In this document: piece by piece, positions 7,690 to 15,900 of the stretch
Layout: each line of letters begins with the position of its first letter
How positions within the stretch are numbered: position 1 is the stretch's first letter
Assembly: GCF_003285545.1 (NCBI RefSeq)
Contig: NZ_QLNV01000008.1
Location: 186,001 to 250,000, forward strand
From: Sinomicrobium soli
GTDB lineage: Bacteria > Bacteroidota > Bacteroidia > Flavobacteriales > Flavobacteriaceae
Direction: 5' to 3'
Length of the DNA stretch: 64,000 nucleotides
The notes under the pieces: generated by a model
What the model saw: only the letters and a program-made list of their open reading frames with translations
Told to the model about the DNA's origin: nothing
Databases searched by the model: none
Position numbers and translations under genes: made by a program

Positions 7690-10293
7690 CTAAAATTTGA
7701 AATTATAGGTTACACTGGGTATCAGGCCGAAGACAGACAGGCGGGCCGCTTCGCTGTAGCCGGTATCCTCATTGGGCCGGAAAGTGATGGAAGCGGCATT
7801 TTTACGTCCGTACAGGTTAAAGATACTGAATACCCATTCGCCCTGCCATCCCTTTTTCTTCTGAGGTTTGGGCACATAGGTGGCAGAAATATCGAGGTGG
7901 TGGTACGAAGGCAGCCTGCTGTCGTTTCGCGACCGGTAATCGGGAACACTGATGCCGCCTATTTCATATCGCCCTTCCGGAAAGGTGACCGGTCTTCCGC
8001 TCTGAAAGGTGAAATTTCCCCCGAGAGACCATTTGTCATTGAGTTCATATCCTGCCGTTATGGCGAGGTTGTGAAGCTTGTCGTAAGGAGTAAGATACCA
8101 CGCTCCGTCGTTTATCCCGGTTTCCTGCGGGGTTCTTCCGGGGGTTTGCTGCTCTGCCCTGGACAGGGTATAGGATATCCACCCGGTGAGTTTTCCGGTA
8201 TTCTTCTTCAGCAGTACTTCCAGTCCGTACGACCTTGCCCTTCCTTTCAGTATTTCGGTTTCGAGATGGTCGTTGGCAATGAGTTCGGCATTGTCTACAT
8301 AATCGATGCGGTTTTTTACCTTTTTGTAAAAAACTTCCGTTTCCAGGGAATATGCCGCATTGTTAAAGTTCCTGAAATATCCCAGGGCTACCTGGTCCAG
8401 TATCTGTGGTTCTATATAAGGGCCGCTGGGCGTCCACGTATTGACCGGGGTGGGAGATAGGGTGTTGGACAGCAGGTGGAGGTATTGCGCCATCCGGTTG
8501 TAGCTCAGTTTCACCGAGGTTTCCCCGTTAAAGGCATAAGATAAGCCTGCCCGGGGTTCGAGATTGCCGAAATCCGCTATTTTTTCACCGCTTCCGTAAT
8601 GTGTACTGCCGGTAGGCGGGGCGTCTTCATAGATCCCGAGTTCCGGGTTGAAGACCACGGGAGTATTGTTTTCATAGGTATTGATGTCCTCCTGTCCGTA
8701 GCGGTAAAACATGCTGTACCGCAACCCGTAGTTCAGTGACAACTGGTCGGTGAGCTTGTGTTCTGCCTCGACGTATACCGAGGGCTCCAGGGCGTATTTT
8801 TTTTCCAGTTGCCTGAAATTGAAACTGGATTCACCCCGGGGCTTTATCGTTCCCGGGTTAAAGTCGTAATACTGTGCATGTGCTCCGTAGCGAAGCCTGA
8901 AATTATCGGATATATGCTGGTTGAGATCGTATTTGACCGTATAGGTCTCAATGCTGTTGTCCCATGAAAAATCGTAGAAAGACAAGTCTAACCCGAAGCT
9001 GTAATCACTGTATATCAGTGACAGGTCAGACATAAGCGATCCCGAAAAACGGTGATTCCACCTCAGGTTCAGCATGGCGTTGCCATAGGAGGTGGAAAAA
9101 CTGCTGCTCAGTTTAAACACATCCCTTCCGAAGTACCCGGACAGGAACAGGGTGTTGTTGTCGTTGAACTTATAGCTCAGCTTGGTGTTGAGATCATAGA
9201 AATACCCGCTGTTATCATTGTCGGCAAGTTTCAGGAACAAGTGGGCATACGAGCTTCGTCCTGCCACCATGAAGGTTCCCCTCCCGTTGTCGAACGGCCC
9301 TTCTGCAAGCAGCCTGCTCGATATAAGGCCTATTCCGCCGTTCATGCTGAAGCGATCGGTACTCCCGGTTTTCTGGTGTACGTCCAGTACCGAGGATACC
9401 CTGCCCCCGAACCGTGCCGGGATACCTCCCTTGTAGAGTTCCATTTCCTGTACTATATCCGGATTGAACACGGAAAAGAACCCCAGTAAATGGGAGTCAC
9501 TGAATATGGGAGCGCCGTCCAGTAGTATCAGGTTCTGGTCGGTAGCCCCTCCGCGGACATTAAACCCGGAGGAAGCTTCCCCGGCATTGGTGACCCCGGG
9601 AAGCTGCAACAGGGTTTTTAACGGATCTGTTTCCCCCAGTACCGCAGGGATACGTTTGATCTCTTCAGACGACAACCTGTTGACACTCATCTGCGGTTTC
9701 CTGATCTCGGTAATACTGCGATTCCTGGTCACCACCACTTCATCGAGAAGGGCGGCATCCGGTTCCAGACGGATCTTCATGAAACCGTCACCGGCTTCCG
9801 GGTATGAGGTCTTATAGCCCATATAGGACACTTCGAGCCCTGCCCCGGGCTGCGAAACGGCTATGCTGAAATTCCCGTTCATATCTGTGACCACCCCGTT
9901 CCGGGTACCGCGTTCCAGTACGGTAGCCTGGGGGAGCGGAGTACCGGTCTCGTCCAGAACCTGTCCGCTCAGCCTGGTACTCTTGCCCGGGTTTCGGCGC
10001 TTCAGGTATATGATACCGTTTTTGATCTCCCATTGAAGTCCGTGCTTTTTCCGGATTACTTCAAGCAGCTCTTTAAGAGTATAGGCACCCCTGTTTATTC
10101 CTGAGTCTGTTATATTGTCAATTTCCCCGTTATTGTACGCAAAGGTATACGCTGTTTGCGCTTCCGTTTGTCTTATAATGTCGTACAGCTTTCCCGGTAC
10201 GATACGTACTTTTTCCTCCTGCCCGAACAGCAGGGTGTACTGGCATAAAAGCATAAAGGTAAAGAGACACGGTCTCCTGAGCAGGTATTTCAT
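7690..10293 (-). CDS. TonB-dependent outer membrane receptor with STN and carboxypeptidase-regulatory domains
   Basis: Energy-coupled outer-membrane transporter of about 867 residues. After a signal peptide (ending LLFGQ) comes an STN signalling domain (roughly residues 30-95, GAYTLKELLEVIRKKHGL), which in FecA-type receptors contacts the FecR anti-sigma factor. Next is a CarbopepD-reg-like beta domain (TRLSGQVLDETGTPLPQATV), the plug (SSGFNVRGGATDQNLILLDG and YKGGIPARFGGR) and a beta-barrel ending in aromatic YNFKF. I prefer the ATG at 10293, which starts the signal peptide directly; another ATG at 10335 would overlap fecR by 14 bases. It lies in the fecR-receptor-DUF4249 operon and is probably controlled by the ECF sigma factor at 12085-12651. 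Confidence 0.93.
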   Translation of the reverse strand: MKYLLRRPCLFTFMLLCQYTLLFGQEEKVRIVPGKLYDIIRQTEAQTAYTFAYNNGEIDNITDSGINRGAYTLKELLEVIRKKHGLQWEIKNGIIYLKRRNPGKSTRLSGQVLDETGTPLPQATVLERGTRNGVVTDMNGNFSIAVSQPGAGLEVSYMGYKTSYPEAGDGFMKIRLEPDAALLDEVVVTRNRSITEIRKPQMSVNRLSSEEIKRIPAVLGETDPLKTLLQLPGVTNAGEASSGFNVRGGATDQNLILLDGAPIFSDSHLLGFFSVFNPDIVQEMELYKGGIPARFGGRVSSVLDVHQKTGSTDRFSMNGGIGLISSRLLAEGPFDNGRGTFMVAGRSSYAHLFLKLADNDNSGYFYDLNTKLSYKFNDNNTLFLSGYFGRDVFKLSSSFSTSYGNAMLNLRWNHRFSGSLMSDLSLIYSDYSFGLDLSFYDFSWDNSIETYTVKYDLNQHISDNFRLRYGAHAQYYDFNPGTIKPRGESSFNFRQLEKKYALEPSVYVEAEHKLTDQLSLNYGLRYSMFYRYGQEDINTYENNTPVVFNPELGIYEDAPPTGSTHYGSGEKIADFGNLEPRAGLSYAFNGETSVKLSYNRMAQYLHLLSNTLSPTPVNTWTPSGPYIEPQILDQVALGYFRNFNNAAYSLETEVFYKKVKNRIDYVDNAELIANDHLETEILKGRARSYGLEVLLKKNTGKLTGWISYTLSRAEQQTPGRTPQETGINDGAWYLTPYDKLHNLAITAGYELNDKWSLGGNFTFQSGRPVTFPEGRYEIGGISVPDYRSRNDSRLPSYHHLDISATYVPKPQKKKGWQGEWVFSIFNLYGRKNAASITFRPNEDTGYSEAARLSVFGLIPSVTYNFKF

Positions 10294-10321
10294 ATGAACT
10301 GGATGTTTTATATATTGATGT

Positions 10322-11311
10322 TTAGTGTTTCGCATCGCCGGTCTGCGGTTTCAGTACGACGGTATGTTCATCAGTAAAATCAGCCTTTAATTCAAGAAGC
10401 ACGGTAATCCCTTCTATGGCCTCCCCGAACGAGGTCTGCCGGGGATACGTCAGGGTAATGCGCGTTTTCATGACCGATTCCGGAATAGCGCCGGTATGGA
10501 TGCGGGCATGATAATGCTCCTGAATGCGCCCGATGACCTTTTCGAGAGGAACACCCCGGAAGTCCAGCGGTATTTCCCCGTTCGTATCGTTGAATTTACG
10601 GTGCTCTATCCTGGCCATGCCATTGTTACGGTTTATGAGCAACCTGGTATTTTTAACCAGGTCTGTACTGTTCTCATGATGATAGACCCTTACGCTTCCT
10701 TCCTCTACATCCACCCGCGATACGGTATCTTTTTTAAAAGAGCTTACAAGGAATTTTGTACCGGTAACCAATAGCCTGTTCCCGTCGAAATTTACGTAAA
10801 AGGGATGCCGGGTATCGTGCTTTACCTCGAAATACGCCTCTCCCTGCAACCTTATTTCCCTGTCGGTGATAAAATTTTCCCGGTATTCCAGGACCGAAGC
10901 TTCCCGGAGCGCTACCCTGGAGCTGTCCGGAAGCAGAAAAATGCTTTCAGGCTCTCCTTCGGCGACCTCGATACGTACAAAATTTTCAGTGTGGTAATGG
11001 GAGATAAAAAAGTAGGAGAGCCCCGCAGTAAGCATAACCAGTATACTGGCGGCAATGGCAAAACGGTACGCTTTCCGGACCGGTTTGCGGGACGTGCCCA
11101 TTCCGGCGCCTTTCCTGATCTTTTCCAGTACCCTGGAATTATATGCCGGCGAAGAGGTATCCGGCACGGCATTTTCCCACTCGGCCTTCAGCAACCGGGA
11201 AAACCACAGTTCGTTTTCCGGCCTTTGCACGGCCTTGAGCAATACATCCGCCTCTTCCGGAGATAAGGTCCCGTCGAGATGCTTTTGCCATAACAGGTGA
11301 AGTTCGTCCAT
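10322..11311 (-). CDS. FecR-family anti-sigma factor
   Basis: Inner-membrane transducer of 329 residues. An N-terminal cytoplasmic part (LWQKHLDGTLSPEEADVLL) would bind the ECF sigma factor. One transmembrane segment lies at about 83-103 (RFAIAASILVMLTAGLSYFF). The periplasmic FecR domain follows (VEVAEG-like IEVAEGEPESIFLLPDSS, then GEAYFEVKHD and FYVNFDGNRLLVTGTKF) and a DUF4974-like C-terminus (ITLTYPRQTSFGEAIEGI). It is immediately followed by the TonB receptor. The unusual feature is its distance from the sigma gene: 773 bases filled by repeats, whereas sigma and anti-sigma genes are normally adjacent. Confidence 0.93.
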   Translation of the reverse strand: MDELHLLWQKHLDGTLSPEEADVLLKAVQRPENELWFSRLLKAEWENAVPDTSSPAYNSRVLEKIRKGAGMGTSRKPVRKAYRFAIAASILVMLTAGLSYFFISHYHTENFVRIEVAEGEPESIFLLPDSSRVALREASVLEYRENFITDREIRLQGEAYFEVKHDTRHPFYVNFDGNRLLVTGTKFLVSSFKKDTVSRVDVEEGSVRVYHHENSTDLVKNTRLLINRNNGMARIEHRKFNDTNGEIPLDFRGVPLEKVIGRIQEHYHARIHTGAIPESVMKTRITLTYPRQTSFGEAIEGITVLLELKADFTDEHTVVLKPQTGDAKH

Positions 11312-11408
11312 GTCCGATACTGTTTATTCTTGCCAGATATAGCCGGACAGGGCAGAAAACACCCAGTCTTGTTTTGTTAAAAAAATATTAAATCTTTTGT
11401 TGAGTTAT

Positions 11409-11530
11409 TGAGTTGCTGCCTGAATAACTCAATAACCCGTTAACCAAGTAACTGATTACTGAGTTGCTGCCTGAATAACTCAATAACCCATTAACCGAGT
11501 AACTGATTACTGAGTTGCTGCCTGAATAAC
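11409..11530. repeat. 51-bp tandem repeat, about 2.4 copies
   Basis: Units begin with TGAGTTGCTGCCTGAATAAC at 11409, 11460 and 11511, giving an exact 51-base period. The first two units are nearly identical (CCCGTTAACCAAG versus CCCATTAACCGAG); the third is cut after about 20 bases. Confidence 0.9.
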
Positions 11531-11595
11531 TTATCGTTAGTTTGTAAATGGCGAAATGGTCGGGAGTCGGAAGTCCGAAGTTGGGGTTGGGAGTT

Positions 11596-11695
11596 CATTC
11601 CGACAGCCTGTCCCGAACATCGGAAAAGGAGAACTCTGAAGGGCTCAACGCAGTTAAATCTCCGGCGCTTCCGTTATGCTGTTAAAGCTCCTTTG
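11596..11695 (+). repeat. Dispersed 100-bp repeat, copy A
   Basis: The reverse complement of 35581-35680 aligns here without gaps over 100 bases with 8 mismatches by my count. It starts CATTCCGACAGCCTGT and ends TTAAAG-TCCTTTG. The two copies are in opposite orientation, 24 kb apart. Confidence 0.85.
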
Positions 11696-11990
11696 ATCGC
11701 GGGGGGAGATTCTTCCTCCGCTGCGCTTCGATCAGAATGACAGAGGCTTGTCATTCCGACGATAGGAGGAATCTCAGGTCTTTCGGTGATGCTGTTAAAT
11801 TTCCTTTGATCGCGGGGGGAGATTCTTCCTTCGCTGCGCTTCGATCAGAATGACAGAGGCTTGTCATTCCGACGATAGGAGGAATCTCAGGTCTTTCGGT
11901 GATGCTGTTAAATTTCCTTTGATCGCGGGGGGAGATTCTTCCTTCGCTGCGCTTCGATCAGAATGACAGAGGTCTTGTCATTCCGACGAC
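11675..11990. repeat. 113-bp tandem repeat, about 2.8 copies
   Basis: CTTTGATCGCGGGGGGAGAT begins at 11691, 11804 and 11917, an exact 113-base period. Each unit contains GAGATTCTTCC, CAGAATGACAGAGG and TGTCATTCCGACGA, i.e. the two facing halves of the GTCATTC/GAATGAC palindromic text often dispersed in Bacteroidota genomes. The third unit diverges after about 70 bases. Confidence 0.9.
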
Positions 11991-12084
11991 AGAGCCTGTC
12001 CCGGCCTTTTCGGTCGGGGAGGAACCTCCGGCACCTCCGTTGACAGCAACTAACAACTAAGAACTAATAACTAATAACTATTTA

Positions 12085-12651
12085 TCAGGAGAATACGTTT
12101 ATTCCCAGAAGTACTATCCCTATGGCAGAAAATCCGGAGAGTTCTTCCCGGAGTATGGTCAGGGCACGGTTCATATGATTTTCCACGGTGCTTTTACTGA
12201 TCCCGAGTTCAAGGGCTATCTCTTCGGTAGAATATCCTTTTATTCTTTTGAGTATCAATACCTGTCGGGCCCGTTCCGGAAGCTTGTCCATAGAGGTTTC
12301 CAGTGCCCTGTGAATGGCTTCCCTGGCATGGACGGCCTCGATATCCTCTTCTTCCGTAATATTCCTGTCGGCGGCCAGCAGCTGCCATTCTTCTTTCAGG
12401 TATTTCAGGGCGTGATTTTTGGCGATAGTGAAGATGTAGGCACTGATATTGCCGGAGGGTTCTATGGTATGCCTCCTGTTCCATATCGTTATAAACGTTT
12501 CCTGGATGATGTCGTCGCTGTGCTTGTCCAGCCGCAGGCGGAGCAGGAAGCCCCTTATTTTACCGGTATATCTTTGGTACAACAAGGTAAACGCACTTTC
12601 ACTGTCCTGCAAAAGTTGCTGAGCCAGCATACTGTCTGATACGTGTTCCAT
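12085..12651 (-). CDS. ECF RNA polymerase sigma factor, FecI-like
   Basis: Alternative sigma factor of 188 residues that would direct transcription of the fecR-receptor operon when the receptor signals. Region 2 is visible as SAFTLLYQRYTGKIRGF and DDIIQETFITIWNRR, and region 4 as LPERARQVLILKRIKGYS followed by TEEIALELGISKSTVENHM. The C-terminus ends in a hydrophobic tail (SAIGIVLLGINVF), frequent in Bacteroidota ECF factors. It points toward fecR but is separated from it by repeats. Confidence 0.93.
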   Translation of the reverse strand: MEHVSDSMLAQQLLQDSESAFTLLYQRYTGKIRGFLLRLRLDKHSDDIIQETFITIWNRRHTIEPSGNISAYIFTIAKNHALKYLKEEWQLLAADRNITEEEDIEAVHAREAIHRALETSMDKLPERARQVLILKRIKGYSTEEIALELGISKSTVENHMNRALTILREELSGFSAIGIVLLGINVFS

Positions 12652-12706
12652 AGGAATGAGAAAGCATTTTGACGACCTTGTCCGGATGGTTCAGGAAGTA
12701 TTAACG

Positions 12707-12714
12707 CGAAAGTA
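12707..12714 (-). promoter_or_regulatory. Possible -7 element of the sigma gene
   Basis: The minus strand reads TACTTTCG, one mismatch from TAnnTTTG, 55 bases upstream of the sigma start codon. Confidence 0.35.
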
Positions 12715-12915
12715 TCACTAAAAATTTTATCTGGCCATAATAATGTTATTTATAAGAAAAATTTAATATTTCCCTGTTTTATGAAATTACGACGCTATTC
12801 TTCAACAAGCCTTGAGAGGCCAGGTAAAACGCAGATCGCCGGGATGGTAGTAAAATCCCTATACCTACAGTAGAAATAATTGGCCGTAAGACTTTATCAA
12901 ACCATTTGTTTACAA

Positions 12916-12923
12916 TAAATTTG
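12916..12923 (+). promoter_or_regulatory. -7 element of the tamB-tamL operon
   Basis: TAAATTTG is an exact TAnnTTTG match, 20 bases before the proposed TTG start at 12944. No good -33 TTG is present at the usual spacing. Confidence 0.45.
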
Positions 12924-12943
12924 AGGTTCAGTTTATAAGTGGT

Positions 12944-15900
12944 TTGGAAAAAAAGAAGAAAAAAAGATCCGGGTTCGTAAAAATAACCCTCCGGGTATTG
13001 CTCGGTTTCCTGGTATTGCTGGTGTTGCTCCTGCTTTTTATAAGGAGTCCCTGGGGACAGGACATTATTACGGGACGTATCGTGTCTTACCTGTCCGGGA
13101 AAACGAATACCCGGGTTGCCGTAGATCGCCTGTATATTACATTTTCCGGGGGAGTTTCCCTGCAAGGCCTTTACCTGGAAGACCGGGAGGGCGATACGCT
13201 GCTGTATTCGAAGGCCCTGGAGGCGGAAGTCCCGGTATGGCCGCTGGTTACCGGCGGGGACATAGCCATTAACCGCGTAGAGTGGGAGGGGCTTCGCGCC
13301 AGGATATATCGTAAAGACACTGTTGAAGGGTTCAATTTCCAGTTTCTCATCGATGCTTTTGCCCCGGAGGATACTACAGCCGTGGAAGTCCCCGACGACA
13401 GTGGCGGAGCGGGAATTGGGATCAACCTCCGGAACCTGAGGTTTAAGGATTTTGACTTGTCGTATAAAGATGACGTCAGCGGCATGGATACCCGGCTTGT
13501 TCTCGGGGAACTCTACCTGAGAATGAAGAAATCGGACCTGCAGCGGATGGATTTTCATATTGCCGATGCAGCCATCAGGGATACGGATGCCCGCTACCTG
13601 CAAACCCTGCCTCTGGTGAGTGAAGACGAACCGGAAACGGAGGAAACGCCATTGCCGCGGATTGTGGTGGATAATCTTGAAATCACATCCCTGAATGCCC
13701 GCTATGAGTCCGTCCCCGACGGTATGAAAGCTATGGCGGCCATCGCGGATTTCAGGCTGAAACTCCCGGAGGCCGATCTGGAAAACAATACAATAACCCT
13801 GGATGCCCTGGAGTTGTCAGGCTCTGATATACTATATGAAAGTACTTCTTTAAACAAAGACCCAAAAGATAGTTTAAACCAGGATATTACCGAAACCGGT
13901 AAAGAAGGGTTTTCATGGCCGGAATGGAGAGTCACAGCCGGAGCGGTAACACTGGAAGACAACCATCTGGTTTACACCATTGACGGGGCCGGGCCACAGC
14001 CCGGGGTGTTTAACGCCAATGCCCTTACCCTTGACCACCTCACGCTACTGATCAACGATATTTACCTGGGCGACCAGAGGGCTGGCCTGGCCATAGAGAC
14101 ATTCCGTTTTGACGAAGCTTCCGGGCTGCAGTTAAAGGAACTGACCGCCAGGGCCGGTATCGATGAGAAAAGAATGACCCTGGACGGGTTGCGCCTCCAT
14201 CTCAATGACAACCGCCTCGATGCCCGGGCCGAGGTATCGTATAAAGATCTCGAATCCTTTTTTCAGAACCCGGAAAGGGCAACGGCCGGTTTTGATATCG
14301 ACAACCTGCAATTATCTCCCGGGGATGTCTTCTACTTTCAGCCCGGGTTAAAGGAGAACCCTTATATAACAGCCCTCGCTGAAAAAGACGTGGGGGCAGT
14401 GATCAGGGGGAAAGGAACCCTGGCCAGACTGTCCCTTACCGAGGGTAAGGTAAACTGGGGAAAGGACACCCGTATTGATGTACAGGGGAAACTGAGCCGT
14501 CTTGCGGAACCGGATAGCCTTGGATTTGAACTTGATGACATCCGTTTTTCCACATTAAAAAAAGACCTCCTGGTTTTTGTGAATGAAGAGGAAACAGGGA
14601 TCTCCCTTCCCGACAGCCTGGAACTCGAAGGAAAGCTCCACGGAAACCTGCAACAGGTTTCCACGGCCCTGGACCTGAGATCTACCGACGGGGATATTAC
14701 TTTTGAAGGGGCATTGTCGCAACTGGGGGAGAAGCCTTTTGAGGGGACACTGAATGTAACCGGATTAGCATTGGGAAAACTGCTTCAGAACCCGCAGCTG
14801 GGAGCCTTGTCTATGGAGTTGAAGTCCGCCGGAAAGCTCAGGGAGATCTACGATATGGATGCAGCACTTGATCTCAATGTCGCCCGGTTCAGTGCGGGGG
14901 AGATTTCCGTACATGAACTACCGCTTACCGCTGATATCATTCGGGGGGAAGGGGAGATAAAATCGGCTTATAAAGACAGTATTGTAGATTTTGATCTCCG
15001 GGCCGGGGTAACCCTCGATTCGGTGTCTCCGCAGGTAATTGCGGATATCGATCTCAACGGGGCCGACCTTCATGCCCTGGGCGTTATGAGCATGCCGGTA
15101 AAAGGGGCGGTAAAGGTACATGCTGATTTTAAGGGAAATGCAGAACGTTTCCGGCTAAACTCGGATATTACCGGGGGAGTAGCCGTCTACGACCAGAATT
15201 CATACCCTCTTGGCGACCTTTCCATCAAGGCATTCGCCGATAAGGATACCACTTCCGTGGTGGTGAGAAACAAAATGCTGGACCTCGACCTGCATTCCAA
15301 TGTAGATCCCGGAAGTTTTACCGGGGCCCTGCAATCGCATTTCCGCGAACTGATTACGGAACAACAGGATTCGGTAACAGGGCGCAAAGACACTGTTCCC
15401 GGAACCCTGCCGCCACCTGCCCGCCTGGAGCTGAAAGGGCGGCTGAACAGCGCCCCGATACTGAGTGATATTTTTTTACCGGGATTAAAGGAACTGGATA
15501 CCGTAAAGATCACGGCAGATTTTCAACAGGAAAACCAGGTTCTGCAAGCTGATATTACTGCTCCGCATATCAATTATTCGGGAAGTGAAATAGACAGTCT
15601 CCTGCTCAGGCTGAATTCCGCGAACGGGGTACTGGCGGGGCATTTCGGGTTCAGGGAACTCAGTACCGGGCCGATATCAATTCATCATACCACGCTCGAT
15701 GCCAGTGTGAAGGACAACAGGATGCTCCTCGACTTCAACGCTTTTCACCAGGAGGAAAAGCTTATGGGTATCCGGACGGAGATCAGCAGGAAGGGGGATA
15801 CGGTCTATGCCCGGCTGGACCCGGCAGAACTGGTATTTGACAAGAAACAATGGAGCATTCCTGCAGATAACCAGGTCATGATATATCCCGGGCAGGTCCG

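Larger units (their letters stand above)
11312..12084. other. Repeat-filled gap between fecR and its ECF sigma gene
   Basis: No gene fits in these 773 bases. From left to right they hold a short AT-rich stretch, a 51-bp tandem repeat, a 100-bp dispersed repeat copy, a 113-bp tandem repeat and a run of CTAACAACTAAGAACTAATA-like text. Each is listed separately. Confidence 0.8.

Noticed and set aside
10294-10335. Earlier ATG for the TonB receptor
   Set aside because: It would overlap fecR and place 14 residues before the signal peptide; the ATG at 10293 is more natural, though not proven.
11409-11990. Possible CRISPR array
   Set aside because: Repeats are contiguous tandem units of 51 and 113 bp without unique spacers, and no cas genes are present.
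12779-13603. 274-codon open frame on the minus strand
   Set aside because: Mostly opposite the tamB start; no domain recognised and the true gene has the membrane anchor and TamB text.
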